A stretch of DNA of 43,601 nt from JBBQXY01 sp051004815 (GTDB lineage: Bacteria; Chloroflexota; Ktedonobacteria; Ktedonobacterales; Ktedonobacteraceae). The notes under the pieces are model-generated. The model saw nothing but the letters and a program-made list of their open reading frames with translations. It had not been told where the DNA came from and ran no database searches. The position numbers and the translations under genes are program-made. Location: assembly GCA_051004815.1 (NCBI GenBank), contig JBPCJY010000144.1:1-43601 (forward strand), read 5' to 3'. Below are positions 8,180-16,770 of the stretch, one piece after another. Every line of letters starts with the position of its first letter. Within the stretch, counting starts at the first letter, position 1.

Positions 8180-8396
8180 AGTATGGTATTTTCGGATACC
8201 ATATTCAAGGAACTACCAGCGGGCCTCTTCGGAGGCAGCAGTTTGTCAAGTCATCACACCCTGGGATGTTCGTTCCAGTCCCAGGCTCTGTGGTTCCGGT
8301 TTAAGGGTAGCCGAAAGGCGAAAGTGATCGGAGCACGACAACCCTGACGAACAGTCGCGAGGAACACATCACTCCGAGAGGAGAGCTTAAAGCCAT
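8180..8396 (+). ncRNA. IscB omega RNA (HEARO-type guide scaffold)
   Basis: The 335-bp gap before iscB holds dense RNA structure. In order: an 8-bp stem at 8182-8203 (TATGGTAT/ATACCATA); a GCCTC/GAGGC stem capped by UUCG at 8223-8236; a CTGGGA/TCCCAG stem at 8261-8284 whose loop TGTTCGT (8267-8273) is complementary to ACGAACA at 8347-8353, a likely pseudoknot; GCC-GAAA-GGC at 8310-8319 inside GGGT/ACCC (8305-8308, 8341-8344); and CTCC-GAGA-GGAG at 8372-8383, just before the ORF. Position and architecture match the RNAs that guide IscB. The guide would lie at the 5' end, near or upstream of 8180; its exact boundary is not visible. Short ORFs across this stretch are not genes. Confidence 0.8.
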
Positions 8397-9626
8397 ATGT
8401 ATGTCTATGTAAAGAATCACGATGGAGCAGCACTGATGCCTTGCTCTCCTGCCAAAGCACGAAAGTTGTTACGCGCAGGCAAAGCGAAGATTGCAGGGTA
8501 TCGTCCCTTCACGATCCAACTGGCCTGGCAGTGCGAGGGATGCACCCAGGACGTGACCTGTGAGATCGATAAGGGGAGCAGTATCACCGGGATCAGCTGC
8601 GTCGGCAACGGAGTCGTTCTGCTTGCGGCGGAGATTCATCATCGCAGGGATGTGAAAGACAAAATGGATGATCGGCGTGATCGGCGCAAAAGCCGCAGAG
8701 GGCGTCGATGGTATCGGCCTGCACGCTTTCTCAATCGCACGTCGAGCAAGCGGAGCGGACGGTTGCCCCCTTCGATCAAGACCAATGTGGAGGAAGTCAT
8801 TCGCGTCGTTCGGCGTCTTCCCCTTTCGATCAGCTCTCTTGTCATCGAGGATGTCCAGGTGGATATTGCTCGTTTAAACAATCCCGAACTGAAGGGAAGT
8901 CAGTACCAAGATCCGACGCGGTTGGATGAGAATTTGCGCATTGCCTGTTTGATGCGCGATGGGTATCGGTGCCAGCACTGCGGCCAGAGGAACAGAAAAC
9001 TGGAAGCTCATCATCTCATTTTCCGTGCTGATGGCGGCAAAGACACTCTGACCAATCTGCTGACACTCTGTGAGCGGTGCCATCACCAACTGCACAAAGG
9101 CAAAATCACGCTCAAGGTAACAGGAGTAAGCGGTCATCTAGACCAAATTGCTCAACGTACCATGCAAGGGAAAACGCATCTGTATACAACTTTGAGGACG
9201 TTTGCTCCTTTGACAACGGTGTTTGGCTATGAAACATCCACTTACCGGAACCATCGGAATTTGCCAAAAACGCACCTCATTGATGCACTATGTATCGCAA
9301 CGCTTCTCACAGGAGAGGCAGTTCCCCTTCCCGAGACAAACAGCTATCGCATTGGGTTTCGTCCCAGGCAAACGCGCAAGCAGTATCACAGCCGTCCTCA
9401 GAAAGGCAAAGGTAGGGTCAAATATCAGGTCAACGATGAATTGCAAGGGTTTCGCAAAGGTGATCTGGTGCGCGTCAAGGGTGTTCATACGAAGCAGATC
9501 ACCTCGATTTATTCCAATGGCTACCTGGCATTTCCACGGGTGAAAGGAGAACCGAATGCTGCTCGTCCACGAAATTGCCAGGTGTTGGAGCGAGGAGGTA
9601 CCATTCTATGGGAACACGTGGAATAA
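8397..9626 (+). CDS. iscB: IscB RNA-guided endonuclease (RuvC plus HNH)
   Basis: 409 residues, usual for IscB. An N-terminal PLMP-type domain (ALMPCSPAKARKLLRAGKAK, about 12-31) leads to RuvC-I with D58, an arginine-rich bridge helix at about 83-110, and RuvC-II with E151. The inserted HNH domain has zinc pairs C192/C195 and C225/C228 and catalytic-region H205-H206 and N220. RuvC-III has H293 and D296 (KTHLIDALCIA). All catalytic residues appear intact. It cleaves DNA guided by the omega RNA encoded directly upstream. No TnpA transposase is adjacent, so the locus is stranded or depends on TnpA in trans. It sits between metabolic genes on the same strand. Confidence 0.93.
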   Translation: MYVYVKNHDGAALMPCSPAKARKLLRAGKAKIAGYRPFTIQLAWQCEGCTQDVTCEIDKGSSITGISCVGNGVVLLAAEIHHRRDVKDKMDDRRDRRKSRRGRRWYRPARFLNRTSSKRSGRLPPSIKTNVEEVIRVVRRLPLSISSLVIEDVQVDIARLNNPELKGSQYQDPTRLDENLRIACLMRDGYRCQHCGQRNRKLEAHHLIFRADGGKDTLTNLLTLCERCHHQLHKGKITLKVTGVSGHLDQIAQRTMQGKTHLYTTLRTFAPLTTVFGYETSTYRNHRNLPKTHLIDALCIATLLTGEAVPLPETNSYRIGFRPRQTRKQYHSRPQKGKGRVKYQVNDELQGFRKGDLVRVKGVHTKQITSIYSNGYLAFPRVKGEPNAARPRNCQVLERGGTILWEHVE

Positions 9627-9743
9627 AACGCCATATTTGTCCATACTTTGCCACATTCTCTACAACTAATTTCGATACCAGAGAGCATTGTAGGAGAAGG
9701 CACCGATTACCTTCCGCAAACAAGATTGGGGAGGTGCGTTCTT

Positions 9744-11693
9744 ATGAGTACATCTAGTACACCTGTGTCCTCTTTCGACAAATACCGGGTCGCGGCAGTG
9801 CAATACGAACCAACGCTAGGGGAAAAAGAGAAGAACCTGGCCGACCTTCTCCGCTTAGTCGAAGAAGCCGCTCAACACGGGGCGCGTCTGATCGTCCTAC
9901 CCGAAATGGCAACGACGGGGTACTGTTGGGAATCGCGTGCGGAGATTGCGCCACAAGTGGAACCGGTTCCTGGCCCAACCACCGACCGTTTTCAACAACT
10001 GGCGAGCGGGTATGGCTGCTACATCGCTGTAAGTTTACCAGAGGTTGACCCCTCGACCGACGTATACTACAACAGTATGGCCTTGATCGGGCCAGAGGGC
10101 ATTGTCGGCACGTACCGTAAAATCCACTCCTACATTTCGGAGCCGCGCTGGGCGCGTGATGGTGATCTGGGCATGCCGGTCTGGGACACCCCGCTCGGTC
10201 GCCTGACAGGCTTGATCTGTATGGATGCTACTTTCTTTGAAGCGGGGCGCATTCCCGTGCTCCACGGCGCGGATGTCTTGCTTTTCCCCACCAACTGGCT
10301 CGACGAAAAGTGTCCCAGCAGCAGTTGGATGGCGCGTGCCTTCGAAAACGGGGTGTACTTCATCAGCGCAAACCGCTACGGGTTGGAACGCGGCGTGCAG
10401 TTTAGCGGGGGAAGCTGCATTATCAACCCCGATGGCTCAATCCAAAATTATATCGATACGGGCGAATGCATCGTCTATGGCGAGGTAGACCTGGCCCTTA
10501 CCCGCGATAAACGCTGGGGACGCCCCGGCACGGTGCCCAGCGGCAATCGGCTTGCCGACCGCCAACCAGCCGAGTATATCACGCTCACCCACAATACCTA
10601 TCTCTGGGAACCCCTGCGCTATCACAGCCTCTATGAGCTAGGACAATTACCTGATGGACAACTCTCCTGTGTGGCGATCATCCAGACCAACCTACAAGAA
10701 TTAGGCATGCAGAGCCAGGGTACAACCTCACAAGCATTGCGCAGCCTCGTCGAAACACTCCTGAACGATCATGCACCAGCGCGGCCCGACGTATTGGTGC
10801 TGCCCGAACTGGTTTTGCCAGGGCCAATAGCACGCGAGCAGCGTGATCTTGCTGCTCACTTTCAACAGGGTGCCATTGAATTGCCGGGGCCGGAGACTGC
10901 CTCGCTCGTAGAACTGGCGAACGAATTTCAAATCAGCCTGGTTCTAGGAGTCGCGGAACGGGAGCCTGGGACTTCTGGCCCCACGTATTATAATACCATC
11001 TTACTGATCGACCCGGAAGGCATTTACGGCACCTATCGCAAGATTCATCTCACGGAACGGGATCGCCTCTGGGCCAGTCCTGGCACTATGGGTTTGCCCA
11101 CGTTCGATACGCCAACGGGGCGTATTGGGCTGGCAACTGGCTATGATGTCCTCTTCCCAGAGACGTTGCGCGTCCTGGCAGGCAAGGGTGCCGATCTAGT
11201 TTGCGCCCCCGCGCTCCTCGATTTCCCTGACCCCATTGGCCTTCCCCCCACCAGTATTCGTTTTGCGCACGCGGTCGCGCCCGACGAATATGATCCCACC
11301 CACTCGCTGATCTGGCGTGTGCGGGCTGCCGAGAATCAAGTCTACCTGGCCCTGGCCAATTGGAGCGGCCAATGGCAAGACATCCGGGCGAATGGTAATA
11401 GTGGTATCTTCTCTCCTTCCAACGCCAGCTATCCCTGGTTAGAAGTCATTGCCGATGAAGGCGAACCAACGCTCACCATGATGACGATTGATACACGCGA
11501 GCAGCGCACCGGGCGGCGTTCATCCACCCATCCGCTGAATTATGCACCTGGCGATGTGGCAGGCTCTCTCACCGGAGAACTGGCCTACGATGTTCTTGAT
11601 AGCATCCCTGGCAACGTGGCACGCAGCAAGCCTTTATTGCGCAAGCGCGTCCCATTCTGGTACCTTGACCTGGTAAAAAAAGAGCTGAAATAG
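9744..11693 (+). CDS. Tandem nitrilase-fold protein; second domain lacks catalytic Cys
   Basis: 649 residues from the ATG at 9744, chosen because GGGGAGG lies 8 nt upstream; an ATG 96 nt earlier gives a non-conserved leader. Two carbon-nitrogen hydrolase domains lie in tandem. The first (about 15-290) has the triad E54 (LPEMATTG), K126 (TYRKIHSY) and C159 (GLICMD), so it should hydrolyse an amide or nitrile. The second (about 307-600) keeps E355 (LPELVLPG) and K433 (YRKIHLTE), but the Cys position reads IGLATGYD, with Gly466 in place of Cys. The second domain is therefore probably structural or regulatory. The SDR gene follows after 22 bp, likely cotranscribed. Substrate unknown. Confidence 0.88.
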   Translation: MSTSSTPVSSFDKYRVAAVQYEPTLGEKEKNLADLLRLVEEAAQHGARLIVLPEMATTGYCWESRAEIAPQVEPVPGPTTDRFQQLASGYGCYIAVSLPEVDPSTDVYYNSMALIGPEGIVGTYRKIHSYISEPRWARDGDLGMPVWDTPLGRLTGLICMDATFFEAGRIPVLHGADVLLFPTNWLDEKCPSSSWMARAFENGVYFISANRYGLERGVQFSGGSCIINPDGSIQNYIDTGECIVYGEVDLALTRDKRWGRPGTVPSGNRLADRQPAEYITLTHNTYLWEPLRYHSLYELGQLPDGQLSCVAIIQTNLQELGMQSQGTTSQALRSLVETLLNDHAPARPDVLVLPELVLPGPIAREQRDLAAHFQQGAIELPGPETASLVELANEFQISLVLGVAEREPGTSGPTYYNTILLIDPEGIYGTYRKIHLTERDRLWASPGTMGLPTFDTPTGRIGLATGYDVLFPETLRVLAGKGADLVCAPALLDFPDPIGLPPTSIRFAHAVAPDEYDPTHSLIWRVRAAENQVYLALANWSGQWQDIRANGNSGIFSPSNASYPWLEVIADEGEPTLTMMTIDTREQRTGRRSSTHPLNYAPGDVAGSLTGELAYDVLDSIPGNVARSKPLLRKRVPFWYLDLVKKELK

Positions 11694-11715
11694 CTCGAAT
11701 GAGAGGCATACGTTC

Positions 11716-12480
11716 ATGAGGTTAGCAGACAAAGTCGCAATCATTACTGGCTCGGCAGGCGGTATGGGCAAAGTTGCCGCCGAACTCTTTGCCAAAGAAG
11801 GCGCGAGTGTGCTTGTCACCGACGTGGAGGTCCGCGAAGGTGAGGAGACCGCGCAGGCCATTCGCGACGCTGGTGGCCGGGCCGTCTTTGTCAAGGCAAA
11901 TGTGGCGCAGGAAGACGAGGTCAAACACATGGTCAATGTCGCCATCGAGGAGTTTGGCCGCGTGGATATTCTGTATAACAATGCCGGCATCATGCCAGGA
12001 GATGATACCAGCGTGACCGAGACCAGCGAGGCCACCTGGGACAGAGTGATGGATGTTAATCTCAAAAGCGCCTTCTTCTGCGCCAAATACACGATTCCGC
12101 ACATGGTCAAGCAGGGAAAAGGCTCCATCATCAATGTCGCGTCGTTCGTGGCCTTTATGGGATGTACCGTCCCGCAAGACGCCTATACCGCCTCGAAGGG
12201 CGGCATGCTCTCTCTCACCAAATCGTTCGCGATACAGTATGGCAAGCAGGGTATACGTTGCAACGCCATTTGCCCCGGCCCCATTGAAACGCCCTTGTTG
12301 CGCACGCTCTGGACGAGTGAGGAGGTGCGCAATTTACGGCTCGACCGCATCCCCCTGGGCCGCTTTGGCGAACCCAACGACATTGTCTATATGGCCCTCT
12401 ACCTCGCCTCCGATGAATCATCCTGGACAACCGGAGCCTGGCTCATGGTCGATGGCGGCATTTCCTCGAATTATTTCTAA
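11716..12480 (+). CDS. Short-chain dehydrogenase/reductase (classical SDR)
   Basis: 254 residues, a classical SDR. The cofactor motif TGSAGGMG is at 11-18 and NNAG at 88-91. The catalytic set is S143 (INVASF), Y157 and K161 (YTASKGG), and GPIETP supplies the post-catalytic loop. Asp36 after the second strand (LVTDVE) suggests NAD rather than NADP. The C-terminal GAWLMVDGG is family-typical. It is 22 bp behind the tandem nitrilase gene and probably acts on a related substrate, which cannot be read from sequence. Confidence 0.9.
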   Translation: MRLADKVAIITGSAGGMGKVAAELFAKEGASVLVTDVEVREGEETAQAIRDAGGRAVFVKANVAQEDEVKHMVNVAIEEFGRVDILYNNAGIMPGDDTSVTETSEATWDRVMDVNLKSAFFCAKYTIPHMVKQGKGSIINVASFVAFMGCTVPQDAYTASKGGMLSLTKSFAIQYGKQGIRCNAICPGPIETPLLRTLWTSEEVRNLRLDRIPLGRFGEPNDIVYMALYLASDESSWTTGAWLMVDGGISSNYF

Positions 12481-12501
12481 AGCGATATGCATACATAACC
12501 A

Positions 12502-12534
12502 GGGACAGGATTGGAAATAGCCTGCCCCTATTTT
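12502..12534 (+). terminator. Likely terminator after the SDR gene
   Basis: GGGACAGG (12502-12509) pairs with CCTGCCCC (12521-12528) with one mismatch and is followed by TATTTT. It lies 22 bp past the SDR stop. Confidence 0.5.
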
Positions 12535-12594
12535 GTGAGCAAACTCTCATCCAAAAGGTGAGATTGTACAGTTTCCCTTGGCTATCGTTTATAC

Positions 12595-12600
12595 TATAAT
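12595..12600 (+). promoter_or_regulatory. Candidate -10 element (TATAAT)
   Basis: A perfect TATAAT hexamer lies about 70 bp before the start of the small membrane protein gene. No clean -35 hexamer is seen at the usual spacing, so only the -10 is proposed. Confidence 0.35.
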
Positions 12601-12668
12601 AGGCAAGCTACAACATGGCGAACGGTTTTATTGAATAGCGGTATTGTCAAAAAAGGAGTACAGCAAAG

Positions 12669-13013
12669 ATGTATAACGGTACTGACACATCCTCATCGCA
12701 GCTAGGAACGTTCCTGGCAATCTACGGACTCGTTTTTGGTTTGATAGCGATTGTCTCCATAGTGTTCACCCTCATCATCTGGTGGAGAATCTTCTCAAAG
12801 GCGGGCTATAGCGGAGCCATGAGCCTGCTTATGTTTGTCCCTATCGCCAACTTGATCGTTCTCTGTGTGCTGGCCTTTGGCGAGTGGCCCATCTTACGGG
12901 AACTCAACCAGTACCGACAAGCCAGAAACCAGCCGTATCAGCAGAATCCCCAAGCCCAGCAATACCAGCAGAACCCATCGAACCCACAATATCCACAATA
13001 CCCCCGTCAGTAG
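12669..13013 (+). CDS. Small membrane protein with a Gln/Pro/Tyr-rich tail
   Basis: 114 residues with AAGGAG about 10 nt upstream of the ATG. Two hydrophobic segments (about 13-37 and 48-69) contain WWRIFSKAGYSG and a PIANLIVL turn, resembling DUF5684-type small membrane proteins. The C-terminal 35 residues are a low-complexity tail rich in Q, N, P and Y (repeated QQNP and PQYP). I do not recognise a function. It stands alone between two apparent terminators. Confidence 0.75.
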   Translation: MYNGTDTSSSQLGTFLAIYGLVFGLIAIVSIVFTLIIWWRIFSKAGYSGAMSLLMFVPIANLIVLCVLAFGEWPILRELNQYRQARNQPYQQNPQAQQYQQNPSNPQYPQYPRQ

Positions 13014-13148
13014 TCCCGTATTGGGGCGGAGATGGTGCTTTTAGGACTTTGTTGGCGAATGACAGAAATGACAGAAGCACGCGCAGTCTGCGCCATCCAT
13101 GGACACCGGCAAGGCTCAATCCATCTCACGTAAGAGCGTAGCAAGCAA

Positions 13149-13178
13149 GTGTAAGGGCCGATCAGTTGGCCCTTACAC
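13149..13178 (+). terminator. Perfect 11-bp hairpin, probable terminator
   Basis: GTGTAAGGGCC (13149-13159) pairs perfectly with GGCCCTTACAC (13168-13178) across an 8-nt loop. It lies 135 bp after the small membrane protein gene and before the methyltransferase gene. There is no strong T-run. Confidence 0.5.
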
Positions 13179-13229
13179 CCCATTCATACAACCTGAATTT
13201 CGCTTAAGTGAAGATCGAGGAATTCATTA

Positions 13230-13996
13230 ATGAAAACTTCTTCCTCAGCTTCCCCTCAACGATTGGCGCAGCGTCAAGGGGATTATGGTTTTGATGCGCC
13301 CTACGTTCCTATCATTTTTCTATGTGTAGGGCTGGCTGTGATCGTGCTAGGTCTGCTGGCATTTTTGCTCTGGCAAAGCCCCTTCTGGGGAATCATTGGC
13401 CTGCTCTATGGTGTGTATATGCTGCTCTCAGGTGCCAGTTATATCTACACGACGCGCCGTGGCAAGTTCCAGGTGTGGGCGGAACTGCTCACGGGACTGA
13501 ATTTGCGCGGGGATGAGCAGATTCTCGATATGGGTTGTGGGCGAGGTGCGGTACTCTTGATGGCGGCAAGTTTTCTTACCGAGGGCAAGGCCAGAGGCGT
13601 CGATATCTGGAGCACGAGCGATCAATCAGGGAATGCGCGTGAGGTCACACTGAAGAACGCAGAGCGAGAAGGCGTTGCCAGGCAGGTTGAGCTATATACC
13701 GCCGATATGCGTGAGCTTCCTTTTGCCAATGGTACCTTTGATCTTGTGATCTCCAGCCTTGCCATCCACAATATTTCACAGCGCGAAGGGCGAGACAAAG
13801 CTCTGGAGGAGCTGTACGGGTGCTCAAATCAGGCGGAAGATTGATTATCGCTGATATTCGTGTGACGAAGTACTACGCCCAACATTTGCGCGAGCTGGGT
13901 ATGACCGATGTAAGCCATCAATTGCTGGACTGGCGCTTCTGGTATGGCGCACCGTGGGTGATGACGAATCTGGTTAAAGCGACCAAACCATTATGA
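13230..13996 (+). pseudogene. Membrane-anchored SAM methyltransferase, single frameshift
   Basis: The first frame (13230-13844) encodes two N-terminal membrane helices (about 26-48 and 52-74) and a class I methyltransferase core with motif I ILDMGCGRGA at 98-107 and DLVISSLAIHNI further on. Near 13817 the frame is lost. Reading one base back from TAC-GGG-TGC gives YRVLKSGGRLIIADI and continues to a TGA at 13994-13996 with family-like sequence (GAPWVMTNLVKATKPL). One missing base in a CGGG context explains it. The full protein would be about 255 residues. Either a genuine recent mutation or a sequencing error; upstream and downstream halves otherwise look well preserved. Confidence 0.85.
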
Positions 13997-14104
13997 TTGG
14001 CGCAAAATTTGCATAGTTCGGTGAGAAAATCCAGATCTTCATCGAGGGTGAGTTCGTCGAGAAAAAGCCAGCGTAAACGGCTGGCGATCGACCTAAATCT
14101 ACAT

Positions 14105-15385
14105 CTACCCCACAATCTCCCCAACGGGGCGAGCGTGACGCACATGTTTGTTCAGGGTGGCGGCGATGACCAGCACCAACTGTGGTACAAACAATATCAC
14201 CACTGTTGGAACGGGGCCGATGAACTGTAACAAAAGGCCGGTCAGTACCAGACCTATTGGCTGCCCACCAAGAGCAATCAGGCGAAAAACGCTATTGACG
14301 CGCCCCTGCAACCGATCTGGTATTAATGCCAAACGATAACTATATTGCGTCAACGTATAAATGGGGACGATTACAAAGCTCATCCCGTTCAGAATGGACA
14401 GCACAATAGGATTAGGAGCGATGGCAAAGAACAGCCACGTCAAGGCCCATACCCACGAAGAGCTAATGATGAGTTGCCCAAAGCTGAAACGTTTCTGCAA
14501 TGGCACTACCAACAAAGCTCCGATGATGCTGCCCGCGCCCCCACCCGCGAAGACCATGCCGGTGACAAGAGAGGACGCGTGCATCTGCTGCGCCAATAGG
14601 ATCAGGATCAGCACATAGCCTGAACAGGGTGTGATGAGACCAAAGGTTAGCACGGCGATAAAGCGCAACAGGGGCGTATGCCATAGCCAGACCACTCCCT
14701 CGCCAACTTCTACCCACCAGCGACGCGCCGTCACCTCTCGCTCCCCCTGGAATTCCGCTTTGATAAAAAAAAGCGCAACGGCTGAGATCAGGTAGGAGAT
14801 GCCATCACTTAAAAAGGGGATGAGATTGCCAAGGCCATAGAGGATCGCGCCTAACGCCGGCCCAATCACACTGGCGATGGAATAAAGTACCTCATTTTGT
14901 GCCACAGCAGCAGGCAATTGCTCCCTGGTTACTACTCGCGGCAGACAGGCTGATTCCGCCAGCGTGAAGAAGATGTAGAGCGTCCCTTCGACCAGCGAAA
15001 CCGCGTACAATTGCAGGTAGGTTAAATGACCAAGCACCAGGGCGATGGGAATGCTGCCCAAGGCCAGGGCGCGTCCGCTATCACAGAAGATCATCAGGTG
15101 TTTGCGATTCCAGCGATCCACCAGTGCTCCGGCGGGCAAACAGAAAAGCACGATCGGTATACCACGCACAGCCGTCATTAGTCCCGCCTGGGCAGGTGAA
15201 TGGGTCAAAGCGAGGATCAATAGCGGAAAAGCGATCAGCGAAATCTGCGAACCAACAGAGGAAACCGCTTGGCCGCTGACCAGCAAGAGAAAATCCCAGT
15301 TACGCCACAAAGGACGTGAGCGCGTAGCAATGTGCTCAGCTACATGAGATTGTTCTGGTAAGTCTTCTTCTTGTACAGGTGCCAT
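14105..15385 (-). CDS. MFS transporter, probable drug or siderophore-type exporter
   Basis: 426 residues from the ATG at 15385, with AGGAGC just upstream; an earlier in-frame start at 15442 lacks one. About twelve membrane helices are visible. The first loop region has the MFS-type PAGALVDRWNRKHLMIF motif (G-x-x-x-D-R-x-x-R-K/R-like), and the centre holds a cytoplasmic stretch near EFQGEREVTARRWW. It resembles the EntS/macrolide-efflux branch. It acts in the inner membrane as a proton-driven exporter. No regulator is adjacent, and the substrate is unknown. Confidence 0.88.
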   Translation of the reverse strand: MAPVQEEDLPEQSHVAEHIATRSRPLWRNWDFLLLVSGQAVSSVGSQISLIAFPLLILALTHSPAQAGLMTAVRGIPIVLFCLPAGALVDRWNRKHLMIFCDSGRALALGSIPIALVLGHLTYLQLYAVSLVEGTLYIFFTLAESACLPRVVTREQLPAAVAQNEVLYSIASVIGPALGAILYGLGNLIPFLSDGISYLISAVALFFIKAEFQGEREVTARRWWVEVGEGVVWLWHTPLLRFIAVLTFGLITPCSGYVLILILLAQQMHASSLVTGMVFAGGGAGSIIGALLVVPLQKRFSFGQLIISSSWVWALTWLFFAIAPNPIVLSILNGMSFVIVPIYTLTQYSYRLALIPDRLQGRVNSVFRLIALGGQPIGLVLTGLLLQFIGPVPTVVILFVPQLVLVIAATLNKHVRHARPVGEIVG

Positions 15386-15814
15386 GGTATAAGCTCCTAT
15401 TCGATGCTCTATGAACGTGATGAACGTGAAAAAAACAGACAAAAATCAGGTGCGGCACGCTCTTAGTGGAAGGATTTGCATCGCAATGAAGCTCTACAGG
15501 CAGCACCGCATGCAGGCACAAGAGGGTGCCCACTATAGCGATCCACCGAGAAAGAAAAAGTCAGGAGTGAAAACGGAGAGAAAGCACTATGCAAAGAACA
15601 GACGTTGCCCGTCTATGCATAGCCGTCAGTCAGGTAGGGTGCAGTGCCACTTCCTGCCACATAGGCCCGGCGTGATCGCCTATGTGGCGGGGTTGCTCAT
15701 TTGAATATATTGCGTGATAGTCATGTGTTTGCTCACTAATCTGCTACGATTGCAAGTTTCTAGCAGGTGATCGGTTACTTCCTGGAAGAAGAGTACCCTA
15801 TTTTTGAGGGAGTG
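15386..15814. other. Intergenic region with one perfect hairpin
   Basis: No convincing gene is seen. An 11-bp perfect stem, GCCACATAGGC (15656-15666) with GCCTATGTGGC (15678-15688), sits mid-region. It lacks a T-run on either strand and may end BKACE transcription or be a dispersed repeat. ORFs here have no ribosome site or recognisable sequence. Confidence 0.5.
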
Positions 15815-16639
15815 TCAATGTTTATACCTCTCCAATTGTAGGATGTCTCTTGCTTGCGCTGGTGTAGCCACGGGACGCTCTATTTCTTTAGCGATACGGA
15901 CAATGCGGGCTACCAGTTCGGCGTTACTGCGGGCTAGTTGGCCTTTGCGAAAATAAATATTATCCTCGAAGCCCACACGGACATTCCCACCCATGGCCAG
16001 AGCAATGACGCCGAGCGTCAATTGATGACGCCCCATGCCAGCAACACTCCAGGTACTGCCAGCCGGGAGGCTGCGCACCAAATGCAGCAGGTGAGCAGGA
16101 TCGGCACCAAGAGCACCGGGAACGCCCAGCACAAAATCAAACTGGATGGGCGCGGAAATTAAGCCCATGCCGTGCAAACGCATAGCTTCATCGAGCATAC
16201 CCACGTCAAAAATCTCAATTTCCGGCACGATACCGGCTTGCCGCAAACGTTGCGCGAACGTCTCCACCAGCGAGCGGTCATTCATAAATACGCCCTCACC
16301 GAAATTGACCGTTCCCGTGGTGAGTGTCGCCATATCCGGCTGGCACGCGATACTCTGCAAGCGTTCATCCGCGCTCATGCCGACCGCGCCGCCGGTCGAT
16401 ACCTGCGTAATCACATCGCAACGCGCACGAATACCATCCACCACGGCACGAAACAGTTGCGCATCCTGTGTGGCATTGCCATGGACATCGCGTACATGAA
16501 GATGGACAATGGTCGCGCCCGCCTCGTAGCACTCGACGGCAGCCTGGATAATCTCTTGCGGCATAATCGGTAAAGCTGGCTGCTGTTCCCTGGTCACTTC
16601 CGCGCCAACCAGTGCCGCGGTAATTATTACTGGCTGCAT
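15815..16639 (-). CDS. BKACE-family (beta-keto acid cleavage enzyme) protein
   Basis: 274 residues from the ATG at 16639, which has GGAGGG 9 nt upstream; the longer reading frame lacks a ribosome site. The family is a TIM barrel that condenses a beta-keto acid with acetyl-CoA to give acetoacetate and a new CoA ester; the founding member is the 3-keto-5-aminohexanoate cleavage enzyme. The zinc-binding HLH is at H46 and H48 (VHLHVRD). Other family strands are visible (QVSTGGA, TLTTGTVNFG, EIEIFDVGM, VGFEDNIYF near the C-terminus). It is divergent from the sensor kinase gene. The specific keto acid is unknown. Confidence 0.9.
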   Translation of the reverse strand: MQPVIITAALVGAEVTREQQPALPIMPQEIIQAAVECYEAGATIVHLHVRDVHGNATQDAQLFRAVVDGIRARCDVITQVSTGGAVGMSADERLQSIACQPDMATLTTGTVNFGEGVFMNDRSLVETFAQRLRQAGIVPEIEIFDVGMLDEAMRLHGMGLISAPIQFDFVLGVPGALGADPAHLLHLVRSLPAGSTWSVAGMGRHQLTLGVIALAMGGNVRVGFEDNIYFRKGQLARSNAELVARIVRIAKEIERPVATPAQARDILQLERYKH

Positions 16640-16668
16640 TTGAAACACCCTCCTATTCTGTGAAAAAA

Positions 16669-16697
16669 GTGACAAACCGCTAAAGTTTGTATATACT
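16669..16697 (+). promoter_or_regulatory. Candidate promoter of the sensor kinase, with internal inverted repeat
   Basis: GTGACA (16669-16674), a 17-bp spacer and TATACT (16692-16697) resemble a sigma70 promoter. The spacer holds ACAAAC (16672-16677) and GTTTGT (16685-16690) as inverted copies, a possible operator. Confidence 0.45.
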
Positions 16698-16770
16698 ATG
16701 TGCGGTACCACTACAATACAATGCTATCATGCGCAGAAGAACCGAGGATTAGCAAGCACCGAGGAGCCTA

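Noticed and set aside
8126..8347. 73-codon plus-strand ORF before iscB
   Set aside because: It overlaps the structured omega RNA stems and pseudoknot, and lacks a ribosome site.
8397..9626. Considered TnpB or a small Cas9
   Set aside because: The PLMP start, the HNH insertion between RuvC-II and RuvC-III, and the length of 409 residues fit IscB; no CRISPR array is present.
15411..15704. 97-codon plus-strand ORF between MFS and BKACE genes
   Set aside because: Low-complexity basic translation without a ribosome site. It overlaps the MFS leader and a perfect hairpin.
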